In this document: piece after piece, positions 45,172-56,013 of the stretch | Numbering within the stretch: position 1 is the first letter of the stretch | How the letters are laid out: every line of letters starts with the position of its first letter | Origin: Pseudovirgaria hyperparasitica | Lineage: Eukaryota; Ascomycota; Dothideomycetes; Acrospermales; Acrospermaceae | Length of the DNA: 64,000 nucleotides | Reading direction: 5' to 3' | Assembly: GCF_010093815.1 (NCBI RefSeq) | Contig: NW_022985552.1 | Coordinates: 620,001 to 684,000, forward strand | The notes under the pieces: generated by a model | What the model was told of the DNA's origin: nothing | Database searches by the model: none | The model's input: the letters and a program-made list of their open reading frames with translations, nothing else | Position numbers and translations under genes: made by a program

Positions 45172-47277
45172 CTAACACCTACTCGGGATTCTCCTCACCC
45201 AATCTCTCTCCTCTAACCCATCCATCGCCTCTTCCTCCATCAACAAGGCCTTCATATATTTCGCCATACCATAAATCTCCTCACAATTAAAGTCTTGCAA
45301 TACACCCCCGGCCCCACACCACCTCGCAAAAATACATTTGAATAACAGTAATGGCTCCTCGCTACTCTCGTGTTCCAAGCTCCACAGCAGCGCATCCAGC
45401 TGTTCCTCGCTCCAGCTCCCATTCCTCATCTCCACCGCTTCCAGCAGCGGTCGCGCCGTCGTACGCTCGCCAAACACCCCTATGCGCTCGAACGGGTCCC
45501 CGTTGGCATCGAGGCCGATATTGTCATTACTCGGCACCGCGCTGACGCACAGGAATGGTCTGCGCCGTGGGTTCTTCTCTACGTCGAGGCGCAGCTGGTT
45601 GAGCGCAGACCAAAATTTATATCGCTCATACCGACTGCGCGATTCGGCAAGCTCGCACTCATCGTCGATTGCACGGGCTTCTAAGTCCGCCTTAATACGA
45701 GCTTGGTCGGCAGCCAATTTGCGGGACTCTCTTTCTCTGTGGAGCGCCCTGTTTAGGGTTCTGCAGATTTCCTTTAGCGGGGCGATTGCGTGGGTCTTGA
45801 TCGGTCGCTTGATAGGTAGGTCGGTGGCGGGTTGTATGCCCCAGGCGCGAATCTGAGCCTCGAAATTGATGATCGTCTCGGCAATCCCACGTATGAAATC
45901 GGATTGTTTGAAAGACATAGCGATGGAATTGTCACGAGATGCGAGTACCTCATTTCCGTACGCAGTGTACACTGCCTTGAGGAGCTCACTGAGCTTAGGG
46001 ATGACCATGGTATATGCGTCTTGCACCAAGTACTTTTTGTAGTCCTTGTCGTCCTCATCCACCTCGCTGTTCTCCTCTTCCTCGCTATTCTCATCGTCCT
46101 CGCTGTTTTGGTCACCCCTGCTGTTCTCGTTGTCCTTGCCGCTATGGAGAAGGGTATTTAATCCACTCTTAACTTTGCCAAATAGACTCTGCGCATACTT
46201 GACGTCATCAAGGTTACTTTTCTTAAACTTGTTGATGACCTCGATGCAAAGCTCGACGAATTGCTTGCTTGTCTTGGTCTTACAGTTATCGAAGACGTGC
46301 GAGACAGTTTTGCCACGATGAATTTGAACACCAACATGTCGCGCAGAGTCGAACACGCGCTTAAAGTCAGAATCTAGTCCGTAGAAGAAATCTGGATCAT
46401 GTGGATGTTCCATTTGAGATTCCTCCATTTGAGATTCCTCCATTTGGGATTCCTCCATTTGAGGTTCTTCCATTTGAGGTTCTTCCATTCGAGGTTCCTC
46501 TGTTTGGGGTTCCTCTATTTGTTGTTCGGCTACTCTGCGTGTCTGCGTTGGGCTGGCCTCAGTGCTCGAATCGACAGCTATGTTTGCTTCCACCGAAGCC
46601 TTCTGCCGGGTTGTTCTTGTACTGTCCGCAGTTGCGAATGATGGATTACTGTCTACCTGATCTGCTGTAGCATTTGAGATAATGCTTGCTCTTTCTTGGG
46701 CTCTCGTGGCTTCAGAAGTAGATCCAGTGTTACCTCCAGTGATCCTAGATGAGCGTCTGAGCCCGAGAACAGGACTCTTTGCCTGAGTACTTTTGATTGT
46801 ACTTGTCTTTGGCCTTCCCCTCTTTCTTTTCGTGCCAGGCTTCTCGTTTGATGTAGCACTTTGAGTCTCTTCAATGCTCTGTCGCTCTTTTGAGGAGGCT
46901 GCATTCAAAGATTTTCTTATGATAACGACTGGTCGTAGGGACGACGTCGTGACTGCTAGCTGTTTCCCGAGTTTACCTCCCTTGTTTGTATATTGCGCGG
47001 ACTGTTGTGGGTGTGGTTTTGTTTGTGGGCTTGCTTGAATGATAGCGGCGTTAATATCCGCAGCTGCTTGAGCGTCTTCAGGTCGCGCCAGTGAGGATTC
47101 CGGAACGAAAGATTCTATAAGGTAGGTTAGAATGATTGCCGACTGTCACAATCTGGAGAGTGGTTTACCTTCCTCCAGTTGCTTGCTCACAAGCATCTGT
47201 TGCTCTTCTTGTGCATCATGCGACTCATACCGATGGCCAGCGCTTCCATTGTGGCGGCCTGATCGCCGTCTCGACAT
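45172..47277 (-). CDS. AT-hook, acidic-repeat hypothetical nuclear protein
   Basis: Predicted 683 aa, exons 47169-47277 and 45172-47114 (intron 47115-47168). The N-terminus is basic (MSRRRSGRHNGSAGHR). An AT-hook-like GTKRKRGRPKTS lies near residue 150, then LRRSSRITGG. A run of MEEPQ/MEESQ five-residue repeats and an acidic stretch (EDDENSEEEENSEVDEDD) follow. The C-terminal 330 residues look folded, with long charged helices (REICRTLNRALHRERESRKLAADQARIKADLEARAIDDECELAE cut across several) and a hydrophobic end (EPLLLFKCIFARWCGAGG). I do not recognise the C-terminal domain. A DNA-associated nuclear role is inferred from the AT-hook. It is divergent from the PTPA gene. Confidence 0.75.
46400..46510 (-). 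repeat. 15-bp coding repeats (MEEPQ/MEESQ)
   Basis: About seven tandem 15-bp units inside the AT-hook gene, seen on the plus strand as repeated ccatttgagattcct-like words. Confidence 0.85.
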
Positions 47278-47511
47278 TGTGCAAAGCGCAAGGCTTCAGA
47301 TGCACCGCGAGTTCCTTTAAATTCGGCGTTTGTTCTGCCGGACAGGTAATCATATGGGTTGTCCCACTCCACCTGCAGCTACGTTTGGTTGCGTATCGGA
47401 TGCGGTACCAACACGCGTAGCTCTACTAAGCCTTTTCTGCGCAAACACGTGCCATCCTTTGAGAATTGCCAACAGACCAAGTGCATCGCCGGTACGTTCC
47501 GCCAACGTACC
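47278..47511. promoter_or_regulatory. Bidirectional promoter, AT-hook gene / PTPA gene
   Basis: The two start codons are only 234 bp apart and point away from each other, so the promoters must overlap. No clear TATA box on either side. Confidence 0.6.
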
Positions 47512-49067
47512 ATGTCAGAGGTTAGAATAAACCAATGCAGCCTGCCTGTATGGGATGCGGTTACGAAATGTGAATTCACCATTCCCAAAAAGCAGATCAA
47601 TGATGGTGCTGATGTCTCATTCTTTCTATCTTCGATGGCCTATCGAGACATATGGAGCTTCATTTTCCAGCTGAATGCTTCCATATTCCCGAGATTGGCG
47701 CCAAACGACCAAGAATGCCATTCGGGAGTCACGACTTACGAGCTCTCGAGCAAACATGTCACGTATTCGTCAGCTGTGAAAAAGCTTGGTAACCTGATGG
47801 AAGAGCTGAGCAAGATCATCGATGAGGTGCCTCCAGACACAGGGCCGCGTAGGTTCGGTAATGTGAGCTTCAGGAAGTGGTATGAAATTGTCAAGAAAAG
47901 GCTTCCACACATGATGGAAGAATACTTGCCAACCCAGGTACTAAACTTTGGGAATCAATCGTCTGGTGAGGTAACCTCCAAAGATGAATTGGAAGCCTAT
48001 CTTTATGGCAGCTTTGGAAGTGCTCAAAGGCTTGACTACGGCTCTGGCCATGAGTTGAGCTTCCTGGCATTTCTAGGTGGCATATGGAAGTTAGGTGGGT
48101 TCAACGTTACCGAGCATGAAGAAGAAGAGCGAGGAATTGTCCTAGGTGTCGTAGAACCGTGAGCGAAGCCTTCGATCACGAGGTCAACTTACTCAACTTA
48201 CCGCAGATATCTTCGTCTCGTCCGCCGGCTGATTTTGACGTACACGTTGGAACCTGCCGGATCTCACGGTGTATGGGGACTAGACGATCACTCATTTCTG
48301 CCATATATATTCGGCTCAGCACAATTGTCACCACCCATCAGATCTCCGGCTGATATCACTGACGAAGGATCTGTCGATGGCGCACCTAATCCAGCAGACG
48401 TAGCAAAGGCTGACGCTGTTCAACGTGAGAGGAAGACCAATATGTACTTTAGTGCCATTGGTTTCATCTACGACGTAAAGAAGGGTCCTTTCTGGGAACA
48501 CAGCCCAATTCTGTTCGACATATCAGGCGTTAAAGCTGGATGGGCGAAGATTAATAAAGTGAGTGATTATCCTTGTGCTTGCCGGACCGTGGCTTACGCA
48601 TAAGCATCTAGGGTATGATGAAGATGTATAATGCAGAAGTGCTGTCAAAGTTTCCTGTTGTCCAACACTTCCCGTTTGGGTCCATCTACGAATGGCAGAG
48701 AGACCCAGAAGCAGTCACAGCACAGCAAACAGCTCACACATCCAACCAACCAAACAGAAATGGCTATCAAACAACAAGCATGGCCGGCTGTGATAGAGCA
48801 GTACCTGTATCGTCATCTTATACAGCTAGGACAAATGCCACCACACTGCCAACGGCTTCGATAGTGAGTCGTGCACCACCCCCAACAGCAGCACCATGGG
48901 CAAGGGCAAGCTCCCAGACGGCGCCAACCCCAGTCACCCCACAAGGAGATTCTACAGCAGCACCGTGGGCCCGTCGCGGCGGAGCGGGAGCGGCATCCAG
49001 CGAGTTCTCCAGCGCACGCTTGCCGCCAACACAAGCTCCCTGGGCCCGACAACCACCTTCTGGATGA
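47512..49067 (+). CDS. rrd1: PP2A activator PTPA (Rrd1-type peptidyl-prolyl isomerase)
   Basis: Predicted 484 aa, exons 47512-48158, 48207-48558 and 48612-49067. PTPA-family blocks: [104 protein letters not shown], and [25 protein letters not shown]. The family reactivates and assembles PP2A-type phosphatases (Pph21/22, Sit4) through prolyl isomerisation; fungal Rrd1 members have a long C-terminal tail, as here. The tail contains three APWAR motifs spaced among Pro/Thr/Ala. The frame is open upstream of 47512, but this ATG precedes the conserved region. Confidence 0.93.
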
Positions 49068-49889
49068 ATAAATTGCACCATGGCTTGCGTCAATAGACGC
49101 CCATAAGAAAATAGAACAGCTATGATCTGTAGTGACGGAAGACAACTTGACCAAGAGCCGTCTCAATAGACATCTTCCCAACTCGATGTTGTGATCCGGC
49201 GCTACTGTTTCGTGACAAAATAGGCGTTTGAGGTACCTAGCCCTGGGTAGGCATACGATGCTTAGCCCAATGGATAGAAGCATGCGTGACATGCGATCGT
49301 GGCAGTGCGAAATGCGCGACGAGCATGGGTGTCGGCGTCAACAGTTGGATAAACAATCTCTTCACGATCAGACGTGTTAGATACGTGTGCTATACTGCTG
49401 GATGTTTGAGACGATGAAACTGGAACAGCTGTGTGTGGTGTGAATATGTAACAATGTTACCTATGCGACCCATGCCATGCCAAATATAGGGCCCGTTGAT
49501 AGCGTTGGAAGCCCCGCAAGCCCCCAAGCGTAATGACCAAATCAGCGACTGAGCCAGCCTTTTTACGTGGGCGCAGGTGCCCAAAGTTCCACCCTTCCAC
49601 CCTTGTCCCTTGGCCTTGTGCCTCCCTGTCTGTGCGCTCGAATCCCCAGTTCATTTCCTTTGAGCTTCTCACCACCACATACACTCTCCCTTTCACTTGC
49701 TTGTTGTCCTCGCGCCTACGCACTCTCCTTCCACTCCTCATCATCTCTGCATGGCCTCTTACTTGAGCTGACCAACGCCACTCTTCGTCACCCCTTGACT
49801 ACCTGTCCAACAGCAACGAACACAAACTTCGCAGCGCAGCGCTCAGCTGAGGATTCATCAGAAAAGCTTACTTCCGTACATCCGCCAAT
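49068..49889. other. Spacer and C/T-rich leader
   Basis: Left part featureless; 49590-49860 is CT-rich and looks like the leader and promoter of the following small gene. Confidence 0.5.
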
Positions 49890-50827
49890 ATGCCTGGTGT
49901 TCGTAAGTCCCTCTGCTCGATACTCCAAAGGAAGCCATGCATCAACGACTCCTGCATCAAGCTGCATGAAAGCTTATACATACCGCTTCACAAAATGCTT
50001 GAAACATACTAATGCGCTCCAGCCCCGGACGCGATCAATTTGGTCAAGAAGACTCTTAAGAGCATCTTCTCTCGCAAGAAGAAGGACAAGAAGGCACAAG
50101 AGGAGACCCCCGTAACAACCGCACCTACTCAGACTGAGGCCAAGCCCACCGAGACCACACCAGCTCCTCCTAAGCCAGAAACTACTGCAACACCAACTCC
50201 TGCTCCGGAGAAGCCAGCTGAGGGAGCTGTCCCAGCTGCTCCCCAGGCCGAAGAGACTCCTGTGTCTGCCAAGACCGCCGACACTACCACTGCGAGTAAG
50301 TCATGATGCGACCTCTCGATTCACATTGATCCCAAACATATGGACCGTTGGGAATGAGTTGGCTTCTATCTACTCAAAGCCATGCTTTGAGCTGTACCCC
50401 GAGGCAGGCCCTTTAAGCGTACAAAATCATTCATTCCACCACGAATAATTCCGCTATACTGATCGCCCAACGTCGTTCAGCGCCAACTCACAATGAAGCT
50501 AACAGGATGATAGCTCCTGCTCCTGCGGTCGCCGAAGTCACACCCTCAACTGCTGCTCACACTGCTCCAACAGCCAGCACCCCTGGGGGTGCTGTTGAGG
50601 AGAAGGTCACCTCACCTGCTTCAGTCGATACTAAGCCTACTGAAGCTACTGAAGCTCCGAAGGCTACCCCGGAAGGCATGTCCGCGACCTCAGGGCCTTT
50701 GGACGACAATCCTATTCTGTCCAATGCCGCTCCTGCTACCCCTGCTGCTCCCGCTGAGCCAGATGTCCCGGCAGCTACAGCACCAGTCGTCGAGGATAAG
50801 AAGCCTGAAGCCACCCCGGCTGCATAG
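49890..50827 (+). CDS. Small Ala/Pro/Thr-rich protein with basic head
   Basis: Predicted 199 aa from three exons: 49890-49902 (13 nt, MPGV), 50023-50295 and 50514-50827. The start MPGVPPDAINLVKKTLKSIFSRKKKDKKAQEE is amphipathic and strongly basic; the rest is almost wholly A, P, T, E and V (TTAPTQTEAKPTETTPAPPKPE; later PLDDNPILSNAAPATPAAPAEPDVP), ending KKPEATPAA. The CT-rich leader and the short first exon with a 120-nt intron are reminiscent of strongly expressed fungal genes. The third exon join (acceptor after 50513) keeps frame, but the 218-nt intron is long, so the model is less sure there. No function can be assigned; the disordered tail and basic helix suggest membrane or polyanion binding, an inference. 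Confidence 0.62.
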
Positions 50828-51709
50828 ATGACTTTTCACTTATCTGGGACAGAATTAATTTGCAACATGACTTCAAATCTTGCGTTCCTTGGCCTCTCAT
50901 ACTGATATAGCAGTCATGACGTGTCTAAGCTTTGTCAGCATAGGTTCCCACTCGCTCTTTTACACTGTGTAAGGATCCAGCCAAGGGCCTCACTCAGATC
51001 ATGGACATTTGCGTGTCTCCCAGCTCTTATGTTTAGTGTCTCCTTTCACTCAAGTCATATCAAACTTGCCTCAACGTTGATCTTAGTACGGCGCGGCATC
51101 TCTAGTTATCTGATACCCCTCTACTGTACTTAATCGAGTTTGACCACGCGAGCGAGCGAGCGCGTGGACTAGTGCAATTGAGAATTTACACCTGACGGGC
51201 ACTGTGTGAAATGTAGAATTGTACGCATCGTGGGTACTCGGCTTTCCAAGAGTTGGTATGTATAGGTCCGGAATCTACGAAAAGGGAGGGAATGATAGTA
51301 CGCGTCGCGCTTTGGGTGTTGTAACGTGTGTCATGGAGCCGTCCAAAGCAACCAGAGTGTTCTGACATGGTGACCATTACAAACTATACAAAGCAGGCAC
51401 TCACCGAGGATCTGTTGTATATGCCCTGATTTGACCGTTTAGAAATCGTTCGTAAGAGCTCATACAGACGAAGCAAAGTATGCCATATCGGCCATTTGCC
51501 ACCACACTTCCGCGTGTCAAATAGAAATGGCATTGAATGTGCCTCTCATTTGATTTTCTGTTCCTTGTGAACGTATTCGTTCTATCACTTTTCTGCCTCA
51601 GCAGTACACGTGCGCTTTCACGAGCTGTGATTCCAAAGCCCTCTCTCTCTCTCTGTAACCAACATGATACACGGTCATTTTTGTCTGATCGTACGCGTCA
51701 CGCTCGCTC
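50828..51709. other. Spacer between convergent genes
   Basis: No gene. Contains a GAGC-repeat hairpin (51144-51167) and a short CT microsatellite near 51642. Confidence 0.55.
51144..51167. repeat. GC-rich inverted repeat around GAGC units
   Basis: CCACGCG and CGCGTGG form a perfect 7-bp stem around a 10-base loop of AGCG repeats, about 320 bp past the stop of the small A/P/T-rich gene. Confidence 0.6.
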
Positions 51710-53633
51710 TTATTCTCCAGCCAACCGACTAACGCCGCCATCTGCGCTCAGCCTCATCCTTGTTTTAATCCTCACCCCTTTCGCACCCAGTGCAATAGCA
51801 TTTCCATCGCATACATCCAACACCGCAGTCGGCGCAAACAAGTAGCTCTCTCCTACTTTCAACTCTACAATCTCCTGGAACAGATCCCTCCCATCTCTAG
51901 CCCCTTCCTCGCCCGGCTTCTTAGCCAGCCCAGCGATATGCCCAGACAAGACACCAAACCAATCCGGACTACTGAAGCGATGCACAAAAGTCATACTACA
52001 GAGATCCAGCAGCTTCGGCGACACGGTAGGCTCCTGCGTGCTGATGACCATGCGCACGCCCGCATGCCGCTGCAGACGCACGGCGTGCAAGAGGGTGTTT
52101 GTAAACACGGCGCTGGCGTCGGTCGGGCCCATGTACTTGTGCGCTTCGTCCAGGCCGACGATCTTTGCTACGCCGTTGTCGGCTTCTAGGAAGAGCTCGA
52201 GGCAGATGTTGAAGAGCGAGCATGCTGCGGCTTGGTCGAGGAGGGGCGTGCTGAGGTCGACGATGGTCAATTCGCCCGGGCGCGCGGTGAAGAGGGGCAG
52301 GTAGGGGCCGCCGCTGTTTTTTGGAGGGTTGAGCTTCATGTAGTCTTCAAGCAAGGAGACGCGGAGGTCGAGGGGCCCGCGCTGGGTGTCTGAGAGGTCG
52401 AGTGCAGCGAGGTCGCGTTTGAACTTCTGGTAGCGGAGGAGGGTGAGCATGCCGCCGTCCTTGTGCACGCGGGCCATGACACGGAGGACTTGGTTGACTT
52501 TCTGGAATGCGTGGGTTAGCAATGAATGTGGGCATTGAGGCAACGACCACTGGCTGGGGTGGGAGGAGAAGCATCGCATACGTACAGTCATATACAGCGG
52601 CAGGTGTCCATTCTTTTCGCCAAACGCCATCAGTGTCTGCAGTCGGGCTGTATTCAGGTCCTCTGGTCTAAGGACGAATTCCTGCACGGTGAGGTTTGCC
52701 TTTGCGCCCGGAATTTTCCCATAGGCAGCCTTCAGGGTCGCATAATTAGTCTCGCTGGCAAGCACTCGAACTGGTATACCTAAAGACGCGAGATACGCTG
52801 CTTCACAAACGCTGCCTCTGGACTGGTTGTCGTAATGGAAGACGACGGCGGAAAGGGGCCTGGGAAGGCGGCCGATACTGCGATCTTCGTAGAGGCAATT
52901 CTCAAGAAGCACGGAGAGCGCGTGAGATTTGCCGCTGCCTTGGGAACCACAGATGAATGCAGACCATGGAGTCTCGGTGTTGAGAAAGATTGGCTCAATG
53001 AGCTCTTCTTCTGTTGGGTCATTAGAGTTTCCGGCTGGAGACGGCAAACAGTCTCTTGTTTTGTAGCCTAGGAGTGAGATTTGGTCGAAGGTGTAGAAGC
53101 CAGTATGCTTCTCTTGTGCAAGCTTACCGTCCCAAGTGAGCAGAGGTGTCATGCGGATCTGTTGTGCTCTACCATTGAAGCTAGCAGCCCCGACACTGCG
53201 GTTGATGAAAGCGCGTGCTGACACGAGAAGGTCACCTTCGGTTTTGCTAGATGGTTTCTCAACTGTCAACTTGATGTCCGACACTGAGTTGGTCAGATCT
53301 TTCAGACCATCTTCAACTGAACCTTTGAGCCCGCGTCCCTCTCTCTCGGTTGAGTTCAGCTCATGTTTCTTCATTTCAGGTCCTTGAGACGCGTTAGAGA
53401 ATTGCGAATTCTTGTTTTTCTTCGGCATGTCTGCGCTCGTATCACTCGGAACCTGTGGGCTGAAGTTAAAGTCTGCTAGGTTGAACGTCGAACTGAAACC
53501 GGGCGTTTGGGAGTCTTTTGAATCATCAGAGATCAACCTAAAAACATGAGCTTGACTGAAATGTTTGCAAATGAATGTGCAATAGCAACCTGGTTTGGCC
53601 TACCGGCCCTGTCGTAAACTTTGCACCGAACAT
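51710..53633 (-). CDS. HerA/FtsK-like P-loop ATPase, fungal
   Basis: Predicted 595 aa, exons 53590-53633, 52586-53537 and 51710-52501. A disordered N-terminus (MFGAKFTTGPVGQTR, then Ser/Asp-rich) precedes an ATPase core: Walker A FICGSQGSGKSHALSVLL (about residues 212-219), VVFHYDNQSR, and a hydrophobic strand plus Asp-Glu, AKIVGLDEAHKYM (Walker B near residue 450), followed by MVISTQEPTVSPKLLDLCSMTFVHRF, which resembles the sensor/arginine region of HerA-VirD4-type ATPases. The intron 52502-52585 removes a segment lacking similarity and joins LPLYMT to KVNQVLR. The short first exon uses a weak donor (GTTGCT). Relatives I recall are uncharacterised fungal proteins; DNA or protein translocation is only a guess. 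Confidence 0.8.
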
Positions 53634-54137
53634 GTTGTCTGTAGTTCCCTGTGCACAAATATCGGGGTGTGTGCTGCAGACTCTGTAGCTTTGAAGCCTT
53701 GTGAAGATTTTAGCCTTGGCAAATAAGGGAGCTAAACAGTGTTTTGACAAGTGAAATGGCGGAAAACGGATGACACTGCGGAAAACAATATGGAAAAAAC
53801 ACAGTGTATAGGCTTGCTCAGTTTGATAATTGTCCTCATCTCTAGCAAAGGCTGGTTCAACTTTTGTTAAACCAAAAGGAACAACCGTCACTTCACTTGG
53901 AGCAAAGATACAGCCAATGAGCTGGCAGTGAAAGAGTGACATAAGACCTTCGGCTAACCAAGCTATCGTTGCACCGATATGCTATTACATGCACGCTTCT
54001 GCCAGTCTATCGGGCTTCAGACCTGAGGTCATAGTTTCAGTATTCTGCCTCCAACTTAAATGAACTAGAGGCTTTATATTACCGTCTTACCCCCTATCCC
54101 TCAAATCATGGATTCTCCACTTGGGCAATCATCATTC
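53634..54137. other. Spacer between two minus-strand genes
   Basis: Upstream region of the ATPase gene and 3' flank of the C3HC gene. No gene seen. Confidence 0.5.
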
Positions 54138-55813
54138 TCACGCAGGCGTCGGAGTTCCAGGAACACTATTCCTGCCATCCACTTGCGTGCTCGTCGGTGC
54201 CGGCGTCTCTGGCCTACTTTTCATACTTGGCGTCCCGGTACTCTTTCCGCCAACATCTCTCCCGCTCAGACTCTTGCGTCGACGAAAACTCATGCGTGCC
54301 CGTAGTTTCTGCCATTTGTTTGTCCGCTCGCGATCTAGCTTTTCAAGTTCTGCGGTTGTCAAGTAAACTTCCTCAAGTACCTCATTATCCTCGCCATCAG
54401 GTCCATCACCAGATATGCCTTTCCCAATAGGGGTTTGAGGCCTGCTCTCTACGCTGCTTCTCCTATCGCCAGATCTGGTGGTGCGCTTCAATGTGCTTAG
54501 CACTGTCTCCCAAGCACTGAGTCCGGCAAGTTGACCAACGGATGGATTGTGTTGTGTTGTTCCACTCCGCCAAGGGCAGTGCTCGCGGTGAGTCTCGGCG
54601 ACTTTCAACCGCAGGTGCGAAAGTGGTATATCCAGTGACTTGCTCATCTCTTGCATACGTTCGGTGGTGTACATCCAAAGGCCGACGCGCTGGAAGCAAT
54701 GATCGCAGAGAAGGAGAGGAAGAGTTTCTTGGGTTGTACCTGTCCAGCCATGGAGGGCGAGGGTAAGGGCGGGTAGGTTAGGTGTCGGCGACGGAGGCTC
54801 GCTGGTGTCGCTCTTGTCGATAGTTGTGAAAAAAGACTGCGGTAAGATGTCGATCAGTACGGCGGGTAAATCATCGGTGGGGAGGCAGAGGCTATCAAGT
54901 GGAGGAAGCGAGGCTGCGATGGTCAAGAGCGAGTTGTAGCGAAGTTTGAGAGCTTGTTCGCAAATTCCACGTCGAGCGAGGGGAATGTGATATATGTCAC
55001 CTAGTTTGAATCAGCAGGTTATGTGTACTCCAATTGAGAGAGCTTACCTTTGCAACCAGATTTTCTCCACAAACATGTCTCTGTATGTGCTGTGACAAGT
55101 AACTCCTCATACCTATCCACTAGCTCATCTTCGACATCTAGTAGCTCGTCTTCCGTCTGATCAATCTCTCTTCCCTCCGAATCTTTCCTCTTAAGTCTGA
55201 GTCGTATTGATAAGCGTTGCTCACAGCCGCCTCTACATGCCACCGTGTTCCAGCCATCCAGAATCCATCCTCTCTTTGCCCACTCCATCTCACTGATCCG
55301 GTCTGGTTTTGAAGTCCAAAGCTTGACATCCGCAAAGGTTTTGAGGCGCGCGAGAAATTGTTCTTGGCTCCATGGCGCGTAGTACGGTGGCTTTCGCGCG
55401 GCGCCTGGGCTGACCTGTGCTGCCGCTCCCGCCTTGATCAACTTGATGCTACTCGGGGTATTCTGTTGCCTTTCCTGGGTCCTCAAAGTGTACAGTTGGG
55501 TTCGGGTCAACGATGCTCTAGAGGAGACACTGCTTGGCGTAGAAGGTAGGTCATGAGTGTTTGCTGCTGCTACATCCGATAAACGAGAGCGCTTTGTTGG
55601 AGGCTCGGTACGCATTACAGAGGTTGCTGATAACACATTGCGTTCAGATGAGGAGGTGGTCGACTCGTGAGACGACGAAGTCAAATTGTCCAAGAGTTTT
55701 GCGAACTTCCGCTTTGTGGTATTAAGCGCAACCATATTTGTTGTGTGGGATGTGTAGGTTACGGAGAACGCGTTAGACGATTGGGATATTTGTAGCATTT
55801 GGGATATATTCAT
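54138..55813 (-). CDS. C3HC zinc-finger protein (NIPA/Rsm1-like)
   Basis: Exons 55048-55813 and 54138-55000 (intron 55001-55047, 47 nt). The first half holds the C3HC zinc finger: YAPWSQEQFLARLKTFADVKLWTSKPDRISEMEWAKRGWILDGWNTVACRGGC, then HTETCLWRKSGCKGDIYHIPL. The second half holds the Rsm1-like module: LPLLLCDHCFQRVGLW with LDIPLSHLRLKVAETHREHCPWRSG. Yeast relatives act in mRNA export, the animal relative NIPA in an SCF ligase; which applies here is open. The C-terminus is Ser/Pro/Arg-rich. The ATG at 55813 is the most upstream, but the one at 55735 (MVALNTTKRKFAKLLDNL) matches the family start better. Divergent from MET22/HAL2. Confidence 0.88.
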
Positions 55814-56013
55814 CACATTGAGTATATGTCAGCATGCATTGATATTTCGGCCTACTTCGGTATGGATCCCGTTAGCTCCACAGACCTGTGAGGTACCAGA
55901 TCCAGATAGGTTATTACAGTACAGTAGCACCAAAACTTAACCCCTCTGACGAAAGAAGTGGGGTGGAAACAAACGAACTCAGGCTGCGATGGATGTGACT
56001 GCTACTCGTGGTC
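55814..56013. promoter_or_regulatory. Bidirectional promoter, C3HC gene / MET22
   Basis: 200 bp between the outermost start codons (about 480 bp if the inner starts are used). No clear TATA. Confidence 0.5.

Noticed and set aside
46399-46670. Plus-strand frames with repeated Phe/Leu/His units
   Set aside because: Antisense reading of the MEEPQ repeats in the AT-hook gene.
51642-51656. CT microsatellite
   Set aside because: Short simple repeat of common type, no further meaning seen.
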